Origin: a virus
IMG/VR virus record: IMGVR_UViG_3300047554_000303
Coordinates: 1-64,000 of that record
Strand: one strand, 5' to 3'
Length of the DNA: 64,000 nucleotides
A program made the translations under genes and the position numbers. Below the pieces are notes generated by a model that worked only from the letters and a program-made list of their open reading frames with translations, had not been told where the DNA came from and did no database searches. Positions 47,016-55,176 of the stretch are shown here, in pieces (the stretch's first letter is position 1; every line of letters starts with the position of its first letter).

Positions 47016-47230
47016 GTGTAGAGAGCATTATCAACAACCCACCAAAGGTATTTACAGAGCCTTGCGAGGCTTGCGGAGTAAGTGAGTTTCAGCTAGGCGT
47101 CAGCCACGCAGAAGAACGCATTATCAAGTTGCTAGAAAAAGAAGCAAAAGGCTTCAACTTCATTAGAAATTTTTATGCGGAAGCCATAACTAGCGAACTA
47201 ATTGGCAAAATCAAAGGAGAGCAGAAGTGA
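47012..47230 (+). CDS. 72-residue early protein, EERIIKLLEK family
   Basis: GTG start in a GTGA overlap (a longer frame upstream lies inside the previous gene). SVESIINNPPKVFTEPCEAC, GVSEFQLGVSHAEERIIKLL, EITSELIGKIKGEQK-like end. CX2C near residue 20. Paralogue of 33384-33689. Confidence 0.65.
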   Translation: MSVESIINNPPKVFTEPCEACGVSEFQLGVSHAEERIIKLLEKEAKGFNFIRNFYAEAITSELIGKIKGEQK

Positions 47231-47412
47231 GAGAGACATGGATGGGGTCAGGGGTCAACAGTACAATAAAGCTGTTTCACGTTACCTGCCCAAATTGTGA
47301 TACCGAATGGGCAGATGATTTTTATGTAGACGATTGGGGCAATGTAGAAGAAGAGATTAAATGCTACAAATGCAATGAGCCGTTTACGTTTACACATTAC
47401 AAAGGAGAGTAA
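47227..47412 (+). CDS. 61-residue zinc-ribbon protein
   Basis: GTG start. FHVTCPNCDTEWADDFYVDD, WGNVEEEIKCYKCNEPFTFT. CPNC and CYKC form a zinc ribbon. AAAGGAGAG inside its upstream neighbour is its ribosome-binding site. Confidence 0.65.
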   Translation: MRETWMGSGVNSTIKLFHVTCPNCDTEWADDFYVDDWGNVEEEIKCYKCNEPFTFTHYKGE

Positions 47413-47414
47413 GA

Positions 47415-47729
47415 ATGGCAAGAACGAAAAAACCAGTTGACCGTCAAGCAGTCACTATCATCCAGGTGAAAGACCCTCTGTGTGCTCAGACTGACCCTGA
47501 GATGTTCTTCCCGTCCGACAGCAAGGGAGACGGGTACACCACCACCAAGTACGCAAAGGACATTTGCGCCCAGTGCGATTACACAGTGCAGTGCCTTATT
47601 ACAGCAATAATGAATAAAGAAGAGTATGGCATTTGGGGAGGCTCTAGCCCAAGAGACCGCCGAGCTATCAAGACTAGAACTCAGGCAATAACCTTCGTGA
47701 AGAAGTTAAAAGACGAACGCAAGAAGTAG
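47415..47729 (+). CDS. WhiB-like iron-sulfur transcription factor
   Basis: 104 residues. CAQTDPEMFFPSDSKGDGYT, KDICAQCDYTVQCLITAI, EYGIWGGSSPRDRR. Four cluster cysteines C23, C51, C54 and C60, and the GIWGG turn, define the WhiB family, which is restricted to actinobacteria and their phages. Basic C-terminus for DNA contact. Last gene of the plus operon; may reprogram host sigma-factor output. AAAGGAGAG upstream. Confidence 0.88.
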   Translation: MARTKKPVDRQAVTIIQVKDPLCAQTDPEMFFPSDSKGDGYTTTKYAKDICAQCDYTVQCLITAIMNKEEYGIWGGSSPRDRRAIKTRTQAITFVKKLKDERKK

Positions 47730-47744
47730 CCCAACACAAACAAA

Positions 47745-47785
47745 ATGCGGGTCCATATGCTTCCATGCTATGGGCCCGCATTGTT
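47745..47785. terminator. Bidirectional terminator between convergent operons
   Basis: AATGCGGG-T-CCATA pairs with TATGG-G-CCCGCATT around an 11-nt loop. GTTATCT follows on the plus strand and TTTGTTTGTG on the minus strand, so it can stop both operons. Confidence 0.82.
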
Positions 47786-47793
47786 ATCTGCTA

Positions 47794-49281
47794 TTAGTCT
47801 TCTATAGAAGTCTTTATAATTCGGGTGGTTTGCTCCTCATTTAGAGGCTGTTCCATCTCCTTTAAGACGCTTGCTCGGTCACCGAAAATAGCGCTCAAAA
47901 CACCTCCGCTAGTCTCTCTACTAGCAGTGATTTGGACGAACTCTTTATTACTCTCCAAGTCCTTCATGTTTGCTATGAGCTTGAACAATCTGTCCACCTC
48001 TTGCGACACGTTCGGGTCAGCGTAGCCACCGTTCAATTCCTCTGCATACCGCATAAACATTACCCTCTGGCCTTGCATCTCTATTACAGATGTCAATAGG
48101 TCTTTGAGCTGTTCCTTAGTCTTTACCTCTACTGGCAAGTTAAATGCGCACATGTTATCTGGCTTAAATGCAGGGCAATTTGCGGCCACAAAACAGGTAT
48201 TACACTGCCTTAACGACGCTTGTTGCGAACGCACTACGGGCACATCTCTGAGGGTATCGTCAGCGTCTACAATCGTCTTAGATTCGAACCCAAAAACAGG
48301 TAGATTAACCTTTTCGGAGGGGTCTCTAGGTTCTACTTTTTTCCGCACTTCCATGTCCCTGTTATTAGAAGGGGTAGTGTCGAAATCCATCAAACCCGTA
48401 TATAGGGGTCCCTCGTTGTTATCTGCTAACATCTCCTCTAATGAGGGCAGTCCACCTTTTATAACACGTAGGTCTGGCTTATTCTTATCCATTTTTGCCT
48501 CTAACTGTAGGTACGACCAGACTGCAACTTTGGTCGCCTCTGTCGTATCGTCGTTTACGAACTTATCAAAATCTAACCCTGCTTGTGCTACTACGTTCTT
48601 ATACCGTAGACGAGCTTGGTCTTTCATTTTCTTTGGGTATCGAACTAGCTTCGTGCCGTCCCATACAATCGTCTCTCCTCGTCGCATGGGCGATGTCCAC
48701 GCCAGTGTGCTGGCAGTATCAAATGGAATCTGGCGTAGGTTATCTGGCTTGGCTGTGGCTAGGGCATGAAACTTTACGTCATTCTGCGCCTTGGCATTAC
48801 GAACTAATCCTGACAACGACGTTACCTTTTCTATGGCATCGCCAGGTATCGCTACGTTTGCGTACTCCTGCGCCCAGTCTCTCAATAACAACGTGTTATA
48901 CGTTTGGTGCCATACAACCCACATCTTTGGGTCATTCTGGAATGCGGCTCTGTTCTGGATTATCTTGGGCAGTCCCCAGACTTGGGAATCGAACTCTACC
49001 CAACCCTCTATTCTGTCGTAGTTTAGGGCTACGAACTCCTCGTAGTTTGCGGCATACTCCTCCAGCTCACGCTGTGATAATCCTGCTTTGTCTGCTTGGG
49101 TTGCTCCGCTGTCTACCCACACTTTCATGTGGGGCAAAAAATGCTCACCGATTAAATACGCCTTGGTCTTTGGTAAACCTCGTTTACACAATCCCCAGTA
49201 ATTCAACATCACGTTGGTAACACCACTGCGCTCCAACATGGTGCGGTTACTTGGAATCTCTACGCCACCGAAAATAATCAA
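47794..49281 (-). CDS. TGT/DpdA-like protein with C-terminal Cys cluster
   Basis: 495 residues. TIM-barrel signatures in order: KVWVDSGATQ (D57), GWVEFDSQVWG, MWVVWHQTYN, ANVAIPGDAI, KFHALATAKPDNLRQIPFDT with D188, and STLAW. They follow the tRNA-guanine transglycosylase superfamily (nucleophile after DSGA, HxxG, SVDSSSW), used in tRNA or, for DpdA, in DNA base exchange. A linker leads to CNTCFVAANCPAF...CAF (C360, C363, C369, C378), a probable metal/Fe-S site. A TTG start in GGAGATTG is used. Confidence 0.6.
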   Translation of the reverse strand: MIIFGGVEIPSNRTMLERSGVTNVMLNYWGLCKRGLPKTKAYLIGEHFLPHMKVWVDSGATQADKAGLSQRELEEYAANYEEFVALNYDRIEGWVEFDSQVWGLPKIIQNRAAFQNDPKMWVVWHQTYNTLLLRDWAQEYANVAIPGDAIEKVTSLSGLVRNAKAQNDVKFHALATAKPDNLRQIPFDTASTLAWTSPMRRGETIVWDGTKLVRYPKKMKDQARLRYKNVVAQAGLDFDKFVNDDTTEATKVAVWSYLQLEAKMDKNKPDLRVIKGGLPSLEEMLADNNEGPLYTGLMDFDTTPSNNRDMEVRKKVEPRDPSEKVNLPVFGFESKTIVDADDTLRDVPVVRSQQASLRQCNTCFVAANCPAFKPDNMCAFNLPVEVKTKEQLKDLLTSVIEMQGQRVMFMRYAEELNGGYADPNVSQEVDRLFKLIANMKDLESNKEFVQITASRETSGGVLSAIFGDRASVLKEMEQPLNEEQTTRIIKTSIED

Positions 49282-49769
49282 TCTCCGAACCTCACTGTCT
49301 CGGTTCGAATCAACCTCTTATCCTGTGTCATCAACGCATTTTGTTTAGAAATGGCTTCTTCAATCTCTGTCCAGGCTCTTACCTTCTTGGGGGCGTCTGG
49401 CCTGAACTCTGGCCTTAAATACGTTGGTACACCAAACATCATGCTTGGAATACCCTGCTCAAATGCAAATGCCCATAATGAGGGGTTTGCGGTGATTAAT
49501 AAATCAATTGGCCCACGGGCTCTTGCGTGACGAATCTGCCGCTTCTTCAGCTCTTCGCCTTCTAATCCGACTGAACTGTCGATGATGTTATCGAAATCTA
49601 CTACCTTGTTCTCATCCAACCACTGCTTTACACGTGCTGGTGACAACTCTGTAATGAATGTAATTTGGTTATACGCACTCAGTGCGCCCGTGACTAACGC
49701 ACCCGCGGCAATCGGTTCATCATTTCTGAACCCGCGTAGTACTCCGTCTAAATCAACAACAATGTGCAT
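49278..49769 (-). CDS. HAD-like hydrolase/nucleotidase
   Basis: 163 residues. MHIVVDLDGVLRGF gives the D6-X-D8 nucleophile pair of HAD phosphatases; ITFITELSPARVKQWLDENK and DLLITANPSLWAFAFEQGIP fit the second and third HAD motifs loosely. It may dephosphorylate nucleotides. ATTGATT overlap with the TGT-like gene couples the two. Confidence 0.65.
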   Translation of the reverse strand: MHIVVDLDGVLRGFRNDEPIAAGALVTGALSAYNQITFITELSPARVKQWLDENKVVDFDNIIDSSVGLEGEELKKRQIRHARARGPIDLLITANPSLWAFAFEQGIPSMMFGVPTYLRPEFRPDAPKKVRAWTEIEEAISKQNALMTQDKRLIRTETVRFGD

Positions 49770-49772
49770 AAA

Positions 49773-50660
49773 TTAAATACTATTACGGTATAACGCTGCT
49801 CGTCGTATTAATGTGCTTGTATCTGGCAACTCAACACCATACTGCTTGGTGTCATCCTGGAACTCTTTTATCTTACGCAAAATGTCGATGGCACCGCTGC
49901 GCTTGTTGGCTTGCCATCTGTAATTATTGAAATCATAATAACCTGCACCACCGCTAGAAAACGCTTCTCTACGGTTGCCATGAATCTCCTCAAACAACGC
50001 TTCTGCTTGTTGCTTGGCTGCAGTCATCTTGACCTCTGCATTGCGGCGGTAGGCGTCTGCGTGTGAGTTTTTAACGTCCTGTAATGCGCTGGTAAACCGC
50101 ATGTGAATCTGGTTTGCGGTCTTGGCGTCATTATCTGCCACAACATCCCACTCTGGGTTGGACGGGGCGTGCTGTGTAGGGTCTGGAGGAACTGTCCACT
50201 CATCGTACTTCAGGTCATACGCTGCGTACGGGTTTATACTACGGATGTCTGTAGCGCCTGGATTAACGTAAAATGTCAACTCATACCCGTGCCAGTTGCT
50301 GGTCTTTGGCTGCAACTCAGCACGGAACTTCTCGTTGATGTCCTGTGCAATCTCTTTATCGGTTAAACCAGCGTATTCTGGGTTGGCTTTACGGAATTGA
50401 ACGGCGTCTACACCAACCAAACAATCTAAATCACCTGGACTGCGATGAGCTGACCACTGGTAACTTACTCCTGAACCAGCCAACCATGGGTGTGACCATA
50501 ATTCAGAATGACGATAATAGTTTTGGAAAAACGTCTGCAATAACTCTAAAATACTTTGACGAACCCAGTTCTTAATCTTGCGATTTTCAAACAGGGTTGG
50601 GTCAAGTGTTGATGACGGCTCGCTAAAATACGACGTCGAATACTCACCCAGACCAGACAT
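49773..50660 (-). CDS. Nucleotidyltransferase-like protein
   Basis: 295 residues. GSGVSYQWSAHRSPGDLDCL contains GS at 62-63 and D77-X-D79, the NTase-fold signature; HGYELTFYVNPGATD supplies a third strand. The helical C-terminal part (RRNAEVKMTAAKQQAEALFE) may bind nucleic acid. No Shine-Dalgarno sequence; TAAACT lies 6 nt before ATG. Forms a three-gene unit with the HAD and TGT-like genes. Confidence 0.6.
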   Translation of the reverse strand: MSGLGEYSTSYFSEPSSTLDPTLFENRKIKNWVRQSILELLQTFFQNYYRHSELWSHPWLAGSGVSYQWSAHRSPGDLDCLVGVDAVQFRKANPEYAGLTDKEIAQDINEKFRAELQPKTSNWHGYELTFYVNPGATDIRSINPYAAYDLKYDEWTVPPDPTQHAPSNPEWDVVADNDAKTANQIHMRFTSALQDVKNSHADAYRRNAEVKMTAAKQQAEALFEEIHGNRREAFSSGGAGYYDFNNYRWQANKRSGAIDILRKIKEFQDDTKQYGVELPDTSTLIRRAALYRNSI

Positions 50661-50672
50661 ATGTCTAGTTTA
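50661..50672 (-). promoter_or_regulatory. Candidate leaderless -10 box (TAAACT, 6 nt, ATG)
   Basis: TAAACT at 50672-50667 on the minus strand, then AGACAT and ATG at 50660. It would give the NTase/HAD/TGT genes their own transcript. Confidence 0.4.
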
Positions 50673-50687
50673 TAGAGTTATTAGATA

Positions 50688-50972
50688 CTATTCAGTCTTA
50701 AAACCACGTTCCTTTAGGGCGTCTTTTACCCTATCGGACACGCTTGGCTCTGTTGGGTTGATGGCACGCAGCACTGTCTCTGCTACTTTCTGCGCCAAGA
50801 TGGATGACTCAAACTCATCGACAACCTGCTTTGCAGTGGTATACACATCATAGTTATTTACTGGACGCTTAGCCTCAATACCCTCTTTTGGCATCTCTGG
50901 GAACGTCAGAATCTTTCCTTCTTCATCAATAACTGCAATGAAATAGGTCTCTGCTTTAATCGGATTAGTCAT
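50688..50972 (-). CDS. Hypothetical protein
   Basis: 94 residues: ETYFIAVIDEEGKILTFPEM, YDVYTTAKQVVDEFESSILA, SVSDRVKDALKERGFKTE. Alpha/beta. The N-terminus looks like a small beta hairpin found in actinophage proteins. 8-nt overlap with 50965-51525. Confidence 0.58.
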   Translation of the reverse strand: MTNPIKAETYFIAVIDEEGKILTFPEMPKEGIEAKRPVNNYDVYTTAKQVVDEFESSILAQKVAETVLRAINPTEPSVSDRVKDALKERGFKTE

Positions 50973-51525
50973 ACATGCCTCTCATGGCTCGCTTCTTAGT
51001 AACTGCTACAGTGTGGAATGGGCAGAAATGGCACAAATAAACCTTTGGAGCTCCTGAACTTGCGGGGTCTGGTAGTCCCAGCTCCATGCGCTCCTTGGCA
51101 GTCTTTGGCAACAACCTCTTGGCTTCCGACTCGTAGTCAGAACATCCAGGGTCTTTGGGGTATAGGTGGTACTTCCAGCACTCCATGGCGTCTTCTGCAA
51201 ACGTCATTTTGGTGTCGTAGAATGACTTGTCTGGGTCTAGCTCGTCAAGTCCAGCGGAACCGCCGCCCTTTAACTGCTTAATAATCTCTTTACGGTGGGC
51301 TAGGTTACCCCATGTCTTTACAGGGAGTAGAAACATCTTTCCCATGTGACGCTCACCGCTTGGGAACTCATGCTTCTCAAGGGTCAGCTCTAACAGAACG
51401 TCAGTCTCTGGAGGCCCGTCGTGTGGGGGCAGCTCATCAATGGTGTTACATACTAGGCATAAAACCAGTCTAATAACTGGCCCGTCCTTTATGTCTCTAG
51501 AACCAATTAGTGGTGCGTCAGACAT
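50965..51525 (-). CDS. Conserved Cys/His-containing actinophage-type protein
   Basis: 186 residues. VIRLVLCLVCNTIDELPPHD, then DVLLELTLEKHEFPSGERHM, WKYHLYPKDPGCSDYESEAK and YLCHFCPFHTVAVTKKRA. CX2C pairs at each end plus HxxxxxxxxC suggest a metal-binding fold. Function unknown; coupled to 51525-51818. Confidence 0.6.
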   Translation of the reverse strand: MSDAPLIGSRDIKDGPVIRLVLCLVCNTIDELPPHDGPPETDVLLELTLEKHEFPSGERHMGKMFLLPVKTWGNLAHRKEIIKQLKGGGSAGLDELDPDKSFYDTKMTFAEDAMECWKYHLYPKDPGCSDYESEAKRLLPKTAKERMELGLPDPASSGAPKVYLCHFCPFHTVAVTKKRAMRGMYD

Positions 51526-51818
51526 CAGTTCTTCTTGGCCTTGTTTGCTGCACGAGTAGCGGCGGCTTTCTTAGCGGCCTCAGAACGCTTACGCTTCTTC
51601 TCTTCTAGGGCGTCTGCCTCAGACTTCTCTGCCTCGTAGGTCTCAATTGCACCTGGAAACAGGTCACGCAGTAGGTCTTCTACCTGCTTTTCAACCTCTT
51701 CAATGGTTAAAACAGGTGCCACTGGTGTTGGGACAACCACTGGGGTTGCCTCTGTGTCGATGTCCATGTCAAGTAAGTCGGGCTTTTTCTTGCCGAACAA
51801 GTTTCTCCAAAATCCCAT
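51525..51818 (-). CDS. Small protein with acidic middle and basic tail
   Basis: 97 residues: MGFWRNLFGKKKPDLLDMDI, VEKQVEDLLRDLFPGAIETY, SEAAKKAAATRAANKAKKN. The amphipathic start may touch membrane; the KKAAATRAANKAKK tail is DNA-binding-like. GGAG before ATG. Confidence 0.58.
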   Translation of the reverse strand: MGFWRNLFGKKKPDLLDMDIDTEATPVVVPTPVAPVLTIEEVEKQVEDLLRDLFPGAIETYEAEKSEADALEEKKRKRSEAAKKAAATRAANKAKKN

Positions 51819-51855
51819 GTTATGCTCCTTGTTAGTGGTGGGGTTTTATTCTAGC

Positions 51856-52071
51856 TTACTTTCCTGGGTTTACCTTCTGTGCGTCTGGGAACTCAGATGT
51901 TACAAACCCGTATCCGTAGAATGGGTGTAGGGACTGACGGTTGTCAAGGGTCAGCTCGTTGCCCTTTACATCTGAACCTAGCTCAGTGTCTGGGCGCATC
52001 TTGCGGTACTTACCGTCGGTAGAACCTTCGTTTAATCCTGCGTTCATGGAACGGCTGGTGTTTACTGCCAT
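51856..52071 (-). CDS. Small polar protein
   Basis: 71 residues: MAVNTSRSMNAGLNEGSTDG, KYRKMRPDTELGSDVKGNEL, TLDNRQSLHPFYGYGFVTSE. Low complexity, polar. TAATG overlap with 52071-52274. Confidence 0.55.
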   Translation of the reverse strand: MAVNTSRSMNAGLNEGSTDGKYRKMRPDTELGSDVKGNELTLDNRQSLHPFYGYGFVTSEFPDAQKVNPGK

Positions 52072-52274
52072 TAGGCCATCTTGCCTTTCACTCGTCGTGC
52101 ATTTCTGTCGTTCTTACAACTATTACAGATGCCTGCGTTGTACATCGCTTGTACAGGGTCCATGACTATTCCACACTGTGGACATGCGCTAGAACCTCTA
52201 TACAGTGTAGCATTCTGCATAACCTTGTATGCCTGTAACTCCATGGTCTCTGAACCGTCACCATCACCGAACAT
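52071..52274 (-). CDS. Zinc-ribbon protein
   Basis: 67 residues: SACPQCGIVMDPVQAMYNAG, ICNSCKNDRNARRVKGKMA. CX2C pairs 19 residues apart, then a basic tail. Possible nucleic-acid binder. TAATG overlap at both ends. Confidence 0.6.
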   Translation of the reverse strand: MFGDGDGSETMELQAYKVMQNATLYRGSSACPQCGIVMDPVQAMYNAGICNSCKNDRNARRVKGKMA

Positions 52275-53347
52275 TACTTGACCTCTCTGTCTCTAATGGC
52301 TGGGCTTGGGGCAGTTCTTGACATCTTGCTGCCAGCCTTGGCAGGGTTTGGAACACCAGTAGTTTCGTATAAATAATTTAGAACATTGGTTCCGTCTTTA
52401 GTGGTCTTGCCACGAAGAGCTTCTAGTTGGTCTTTGTGAATCTTGCCCTTGGTTTCTAGGTCTGAACGGGCTTTGTTATAGTGCGCCTGTGCACTCATCT
52501 TTGGTGCCTTTGGAGGCAGGCTTGCCAACTTTTCTTCAGCAGGACTTAGGGCTCGTACTGCATTCGTGTTGGTTGGTCCCTTTTCCCTTAAGGCAGCTGG
52601 GAGGGTGTGGGGCTGTGGGTACTGTATTTCACTTAGGTGAGTAACCCGCCCACGTACGGTTGCTTCAGGAGAAGTGTCTAGCTTTTCTAAGTTACCTGTA
52701 GCGCTCTTAGCGGCGGCTAGTTCTTGGTCAGCTTTATTTGGACCAAGCCTGTAGTTATCCTCAGTCTGGAAACGAGACTTGCCTGCTTTTGGAATAGCGG
52801 TTGGCCCGTTTATACCTGCTACCTTTATCCGATAGTGGTTAGCCAAGGTATCAGCGTGGGACTTTAAGAATCCCAATGGGTACTGCTGGTTGTCCCCTAG
52901 GTGAGTAACGTGGCTTCCCAGTTTGTTGTTTAGAGTGGAACCTACAGCTTTGAGTTCTTTTGCGGCTAGCTCTAAATGCCCTGCTGCTTGTCCGTAGTCA
53001 CCGTTGCGGTGAGCGTCAACGTGTGCGTTCAGGTGCAGCGAGGCCCTGTGCAGCCCACCGTGCAACTCTGCAATGTCTTTTCTAGGGTGGTCTCCACGGT
53101 CTTCCAGCGCATTTACACCGTGAGACATAACGTCTAGAATATGGTGCATGTGAGTGTCGTGAGGGCTCCACTCATCAGGCTTGGTAGTCAACCTCTTAAT
53201 ACGGTTCATTGCCATAGTGTCTTCAACAGACTTCGGCTTTAGCGCCGTTGCTTCTCTACGGTCTACCTTAGGGGTTGTTGACTTTGGTTCTGGACGGGGC
53301 TTGGCTGTTGCCGCACCTTTACCAGTACCTAACATGTTGTACGCCAT
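52274..53347 (-). CDS. Basic helical protein, possibly virion-internal
   Basis: 357 residues. A His/Ala-rich helical bundle spans ~65-160 (HMHHILDVMSHGVNALEDRG, LHGGLHRASLHLNAHVDAHR, AGHLELAAKELKAVGS). The rest is basic and Pro-rich. A comparable bundle occurs in 53833-55167, so they look like distant paralogues. Two large basic low-complexity proteins side by side suggest packaged or capsid-associated proteins (inference). Confidence 0.55.
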   Translation of the reverse strand: MAYNMLGTGKGAATAKPRPEPKSTTPKVDRREATALKPKSVEDTMAMNRIKRLTTKPDEWSPHDTHMHHILDVMSHGVNALEDRGDHPRKDIAELHGGLHRASLHLNAHVDAHRNGDYGQAAGHLELAAKELKAVGSTLNNKLGSHVTHLGDNQQYPLGFLKSHADTLANHYRIKVAGINGPTAIPKAGKSRFQTEDNYRLGPNKADQELAAAKSATGNLEKLDTSPEATVRGRVTHLSEIQYPQPHTLPAALREKGPTNTNAVRALSPAEEKLASLPPKAPKMSAQAHYNKARSDLETKGKIHKDQLEALRGKTTKDGTNVLNYLYETTGVPNPAKAGSKMSRTAPSPAIRDREVK

Positions 53348-53833
53348 TTATTCTCCTTTAAAACGTAGCTGCGGAGTTGACGCCTTCTTCATTCGCTTTG
53401 GCTTTGATGGCTTAGGCTTCTTGGTGGGGGCAGGCGCAATCTGCGAGGAGTCCATTACTAACTCAGGAATAGCGGGCTTGGCCTTTACTCTTTTCTCTCC
53501 CTGACGCACCTTATTTACGTGGCCGACAATCTTCTCAGGGGTTAGAACATTTCCTCTAGTAGTTGTTCTACTTTCGATATCTGTACGAGTCCTGACCTGA
53601 CGAGCCTTTTCTACAGCTGCGTTTAGTTCTTCTTGTCTAAATCCACGGCCTTTTACAGCGCGAGGGTGCTCAGGAGCAGCAGCTTCAGCTTTCTCGCGAG
53701 AGTTAAGGGTAAATGACTTTAGCTTTTGGGCTGGAGTAAGTGGTGCTGGGGCTTCAGCTTTAGGGGCTGGAGCTGCGGACATCTCAACAGACTCTTTAAT
53801 GGCCTGTTCTACTTTGCGCTTACGGTCTGCCAT
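53348..53833 (-). CDS. Basic Ala/Pro/Lys-rich protein
   Basis: 161 residues: AAPAPKAEAPAPLTPAQKLK, RGFRQEELNAAVEKARQVRT, PTKKPKPSKPKRMKKASTPQ. Very basic. Shares PKPPK-type linkers with 53833-55167. It sits between the two helical-bundle genes, coupled by TAATG. Confidence 0.55.
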   Translation of the reverse strand: MADRKRKVEQAIKESVEMSAAPAPKAEAPAPLTPAQKLKSFTLNSREKAEAAAPEHPRAVKGRGFRQEELNAAVEKARQVRTRTDIESRTTTRGNVLTPEKIVGHVNKVRQGEKRVKAKPAIPELVMDSSQIAPAPTKKPKPSKPKRMKKASTPQLRFKGE

Positions 53834-55167
53834 TACTTCTTATCCTTAGCATTTTTGCGGGATGAGATAAGGGCACGCTTTGCACCTGCGTCGGTGCGCT
53901 TTGCAAATGCCCCACGACCAGGCTTACCCGAAGGAATGTCTGCTGCACGAGGCTTGCCCTCTGGGGCAGGCAATCTGCGAAGACTTGGTCCAGCGTTATC
54001 TACTCCTGGACCACCAGTTCCTTCAGAGCGCTTAGTTGGACCTGTAATGTCTCCCTTAATAGTGCCTGAAGTACGTGTCTCACCGAAACCTGGGGTGCGT
54101 CCAATCTTGTTTGCATCAGATGAGAACCTAGTGTCAATACGAACACCACGGCCTCTACGCTTAGGGTTGACTGGGGCGTCCTTATCGATACCTGAGATTT
54201 GGCCACCTACACCAGTTGGCAGCTTGTTAATAGGAGCTGCACCCTTTGGTACAATAACCTTATTAATCTGCTCAATAGCGGCATTACGCTTCTTTCTACG
54301 GTTAGGGTCACGTAGAGTTCCCTGTCCTGCCTCAAGCTTCTGAACACCGACATTTTGTCTGCCGCCTACTTCACGTGCTCGGTCAATCAAGTCGTCGTCA
54401 ATTAAGTGGCCTGGAAGGGTTCCTCGTCCAAACTTAATCTCTTTAAATGGCTTCTTAGCGCCTGCAACACCCTCTACACCAGTACGAGGTAGCTGGTAAG
54501 CCTTGCTTGCTAAGTCAGCAATAGCGGAGTCACTTGGGACTTCACCGTTTAAGTGGTGCTTAGCTAGCTCCGTGTGCACTCCTGAGCCAACGATGGCCTC
54601 GTGTGCCGAAGCGAGGTGCTGAGCAGCATCCTGCAAATGTCCGTGAACAGCATTACGGTCTAGAGTATTGCTCCACTTGTATGGGTTTGGCTCATCTTCA
54701 CGACCAACCTTGGCTGCTGCAATTGCGTTTCTGTGAGAGGCTAGTGCGTTGCTCAAGTGGAAACGAGCAGTGTCAATTGCTGCCTTGTGGTCTTCCGACA
54801 GGCTCTTTACTGATGCAGCATTGTTTAGAAGGGTTTGATACTTTGTAATGTGACCTTCTAGTTGCATACCTACTTGCTGAGAAGAAGGGCGAGGTCCCTC
54901 AGCAGCACCACGTGCTGCAGTTGGGATGACAGACTCTCGCTTTGGAGGCTTTGGAGCCTTGACCTTTGCTGGCTTACCAGGGGCTTCGCTCTCTACGATA
55001 GTCTCTTTAGCCATGATGCCCTGTTCCCGCTCTTTGTCGGTAACACTGTCTGCCGCTGTGACTCTGCGGACTGGCATGATTCTAGGCTCTGGACCTGCGC
55101 TCGGCTGAATGATTCCAATGTCTTTGTTACCCTCGGTTCGGCCTGTTTCGAAGTGCTCTACACCCAT
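53833..55167 (-). CDS. Large basic helical protein, possibly virion-internal
   Basis: 444 residues. Residues ~95-215 are helical (LEGHITKYQTLLNNAASVKS, DTARFHLSNALASHRNAIAA, VHGHLQDAAQHLASAHEAIV), the rest basic, Gly/Arg/Pro-rich and disordered (VNPKRRGRGVRIDTRFSSDA). The HLxxAxxHLxxAHxA pattern is repeated in 52274-53347. Start after AAGGA. Confidence 0.55.
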   Translation of the reverse strand: MGVEHFETGRTEGNKDIGIIQPSAGPEPRIMPVRRVTAADSVTDKEREQGIMAKETIVESEAPGKPAKVKAPKPPKRESVIPTAARGAAEGPRPSSQQVGMQLEGHITKYQTLLNNAASVKSLSEDHKAAIDTARFHLSNALASHRNAIAAAKVGREDEPNPYKWSNTLDRNAVHGHLQDAAQHLASAHEAIVGSGVHTELAKHHLNGEVPSDSAIADLASKAYQLPRTGVEGVAGAKKPFKEIKFGRGTLPGHLIDDDLIDRAREVGGRQNVGVQKLEAGQGTLRDPNRRKKRNAAIEQINKVIVPKGAAPINKLPTGVGGQISGIDKDAPVNPKRRGRGVRIDTRFSSDANKIGRTPGFGETRTSGTIKGDITGPTKRSEGTGGPGVDNAGPSLRRLPAPEGKPRAADIPSGKPGRGAFAKRTDAGAKRALISSRKNAKDKK

Positions 55168-55176
55168 GTTCTATCC

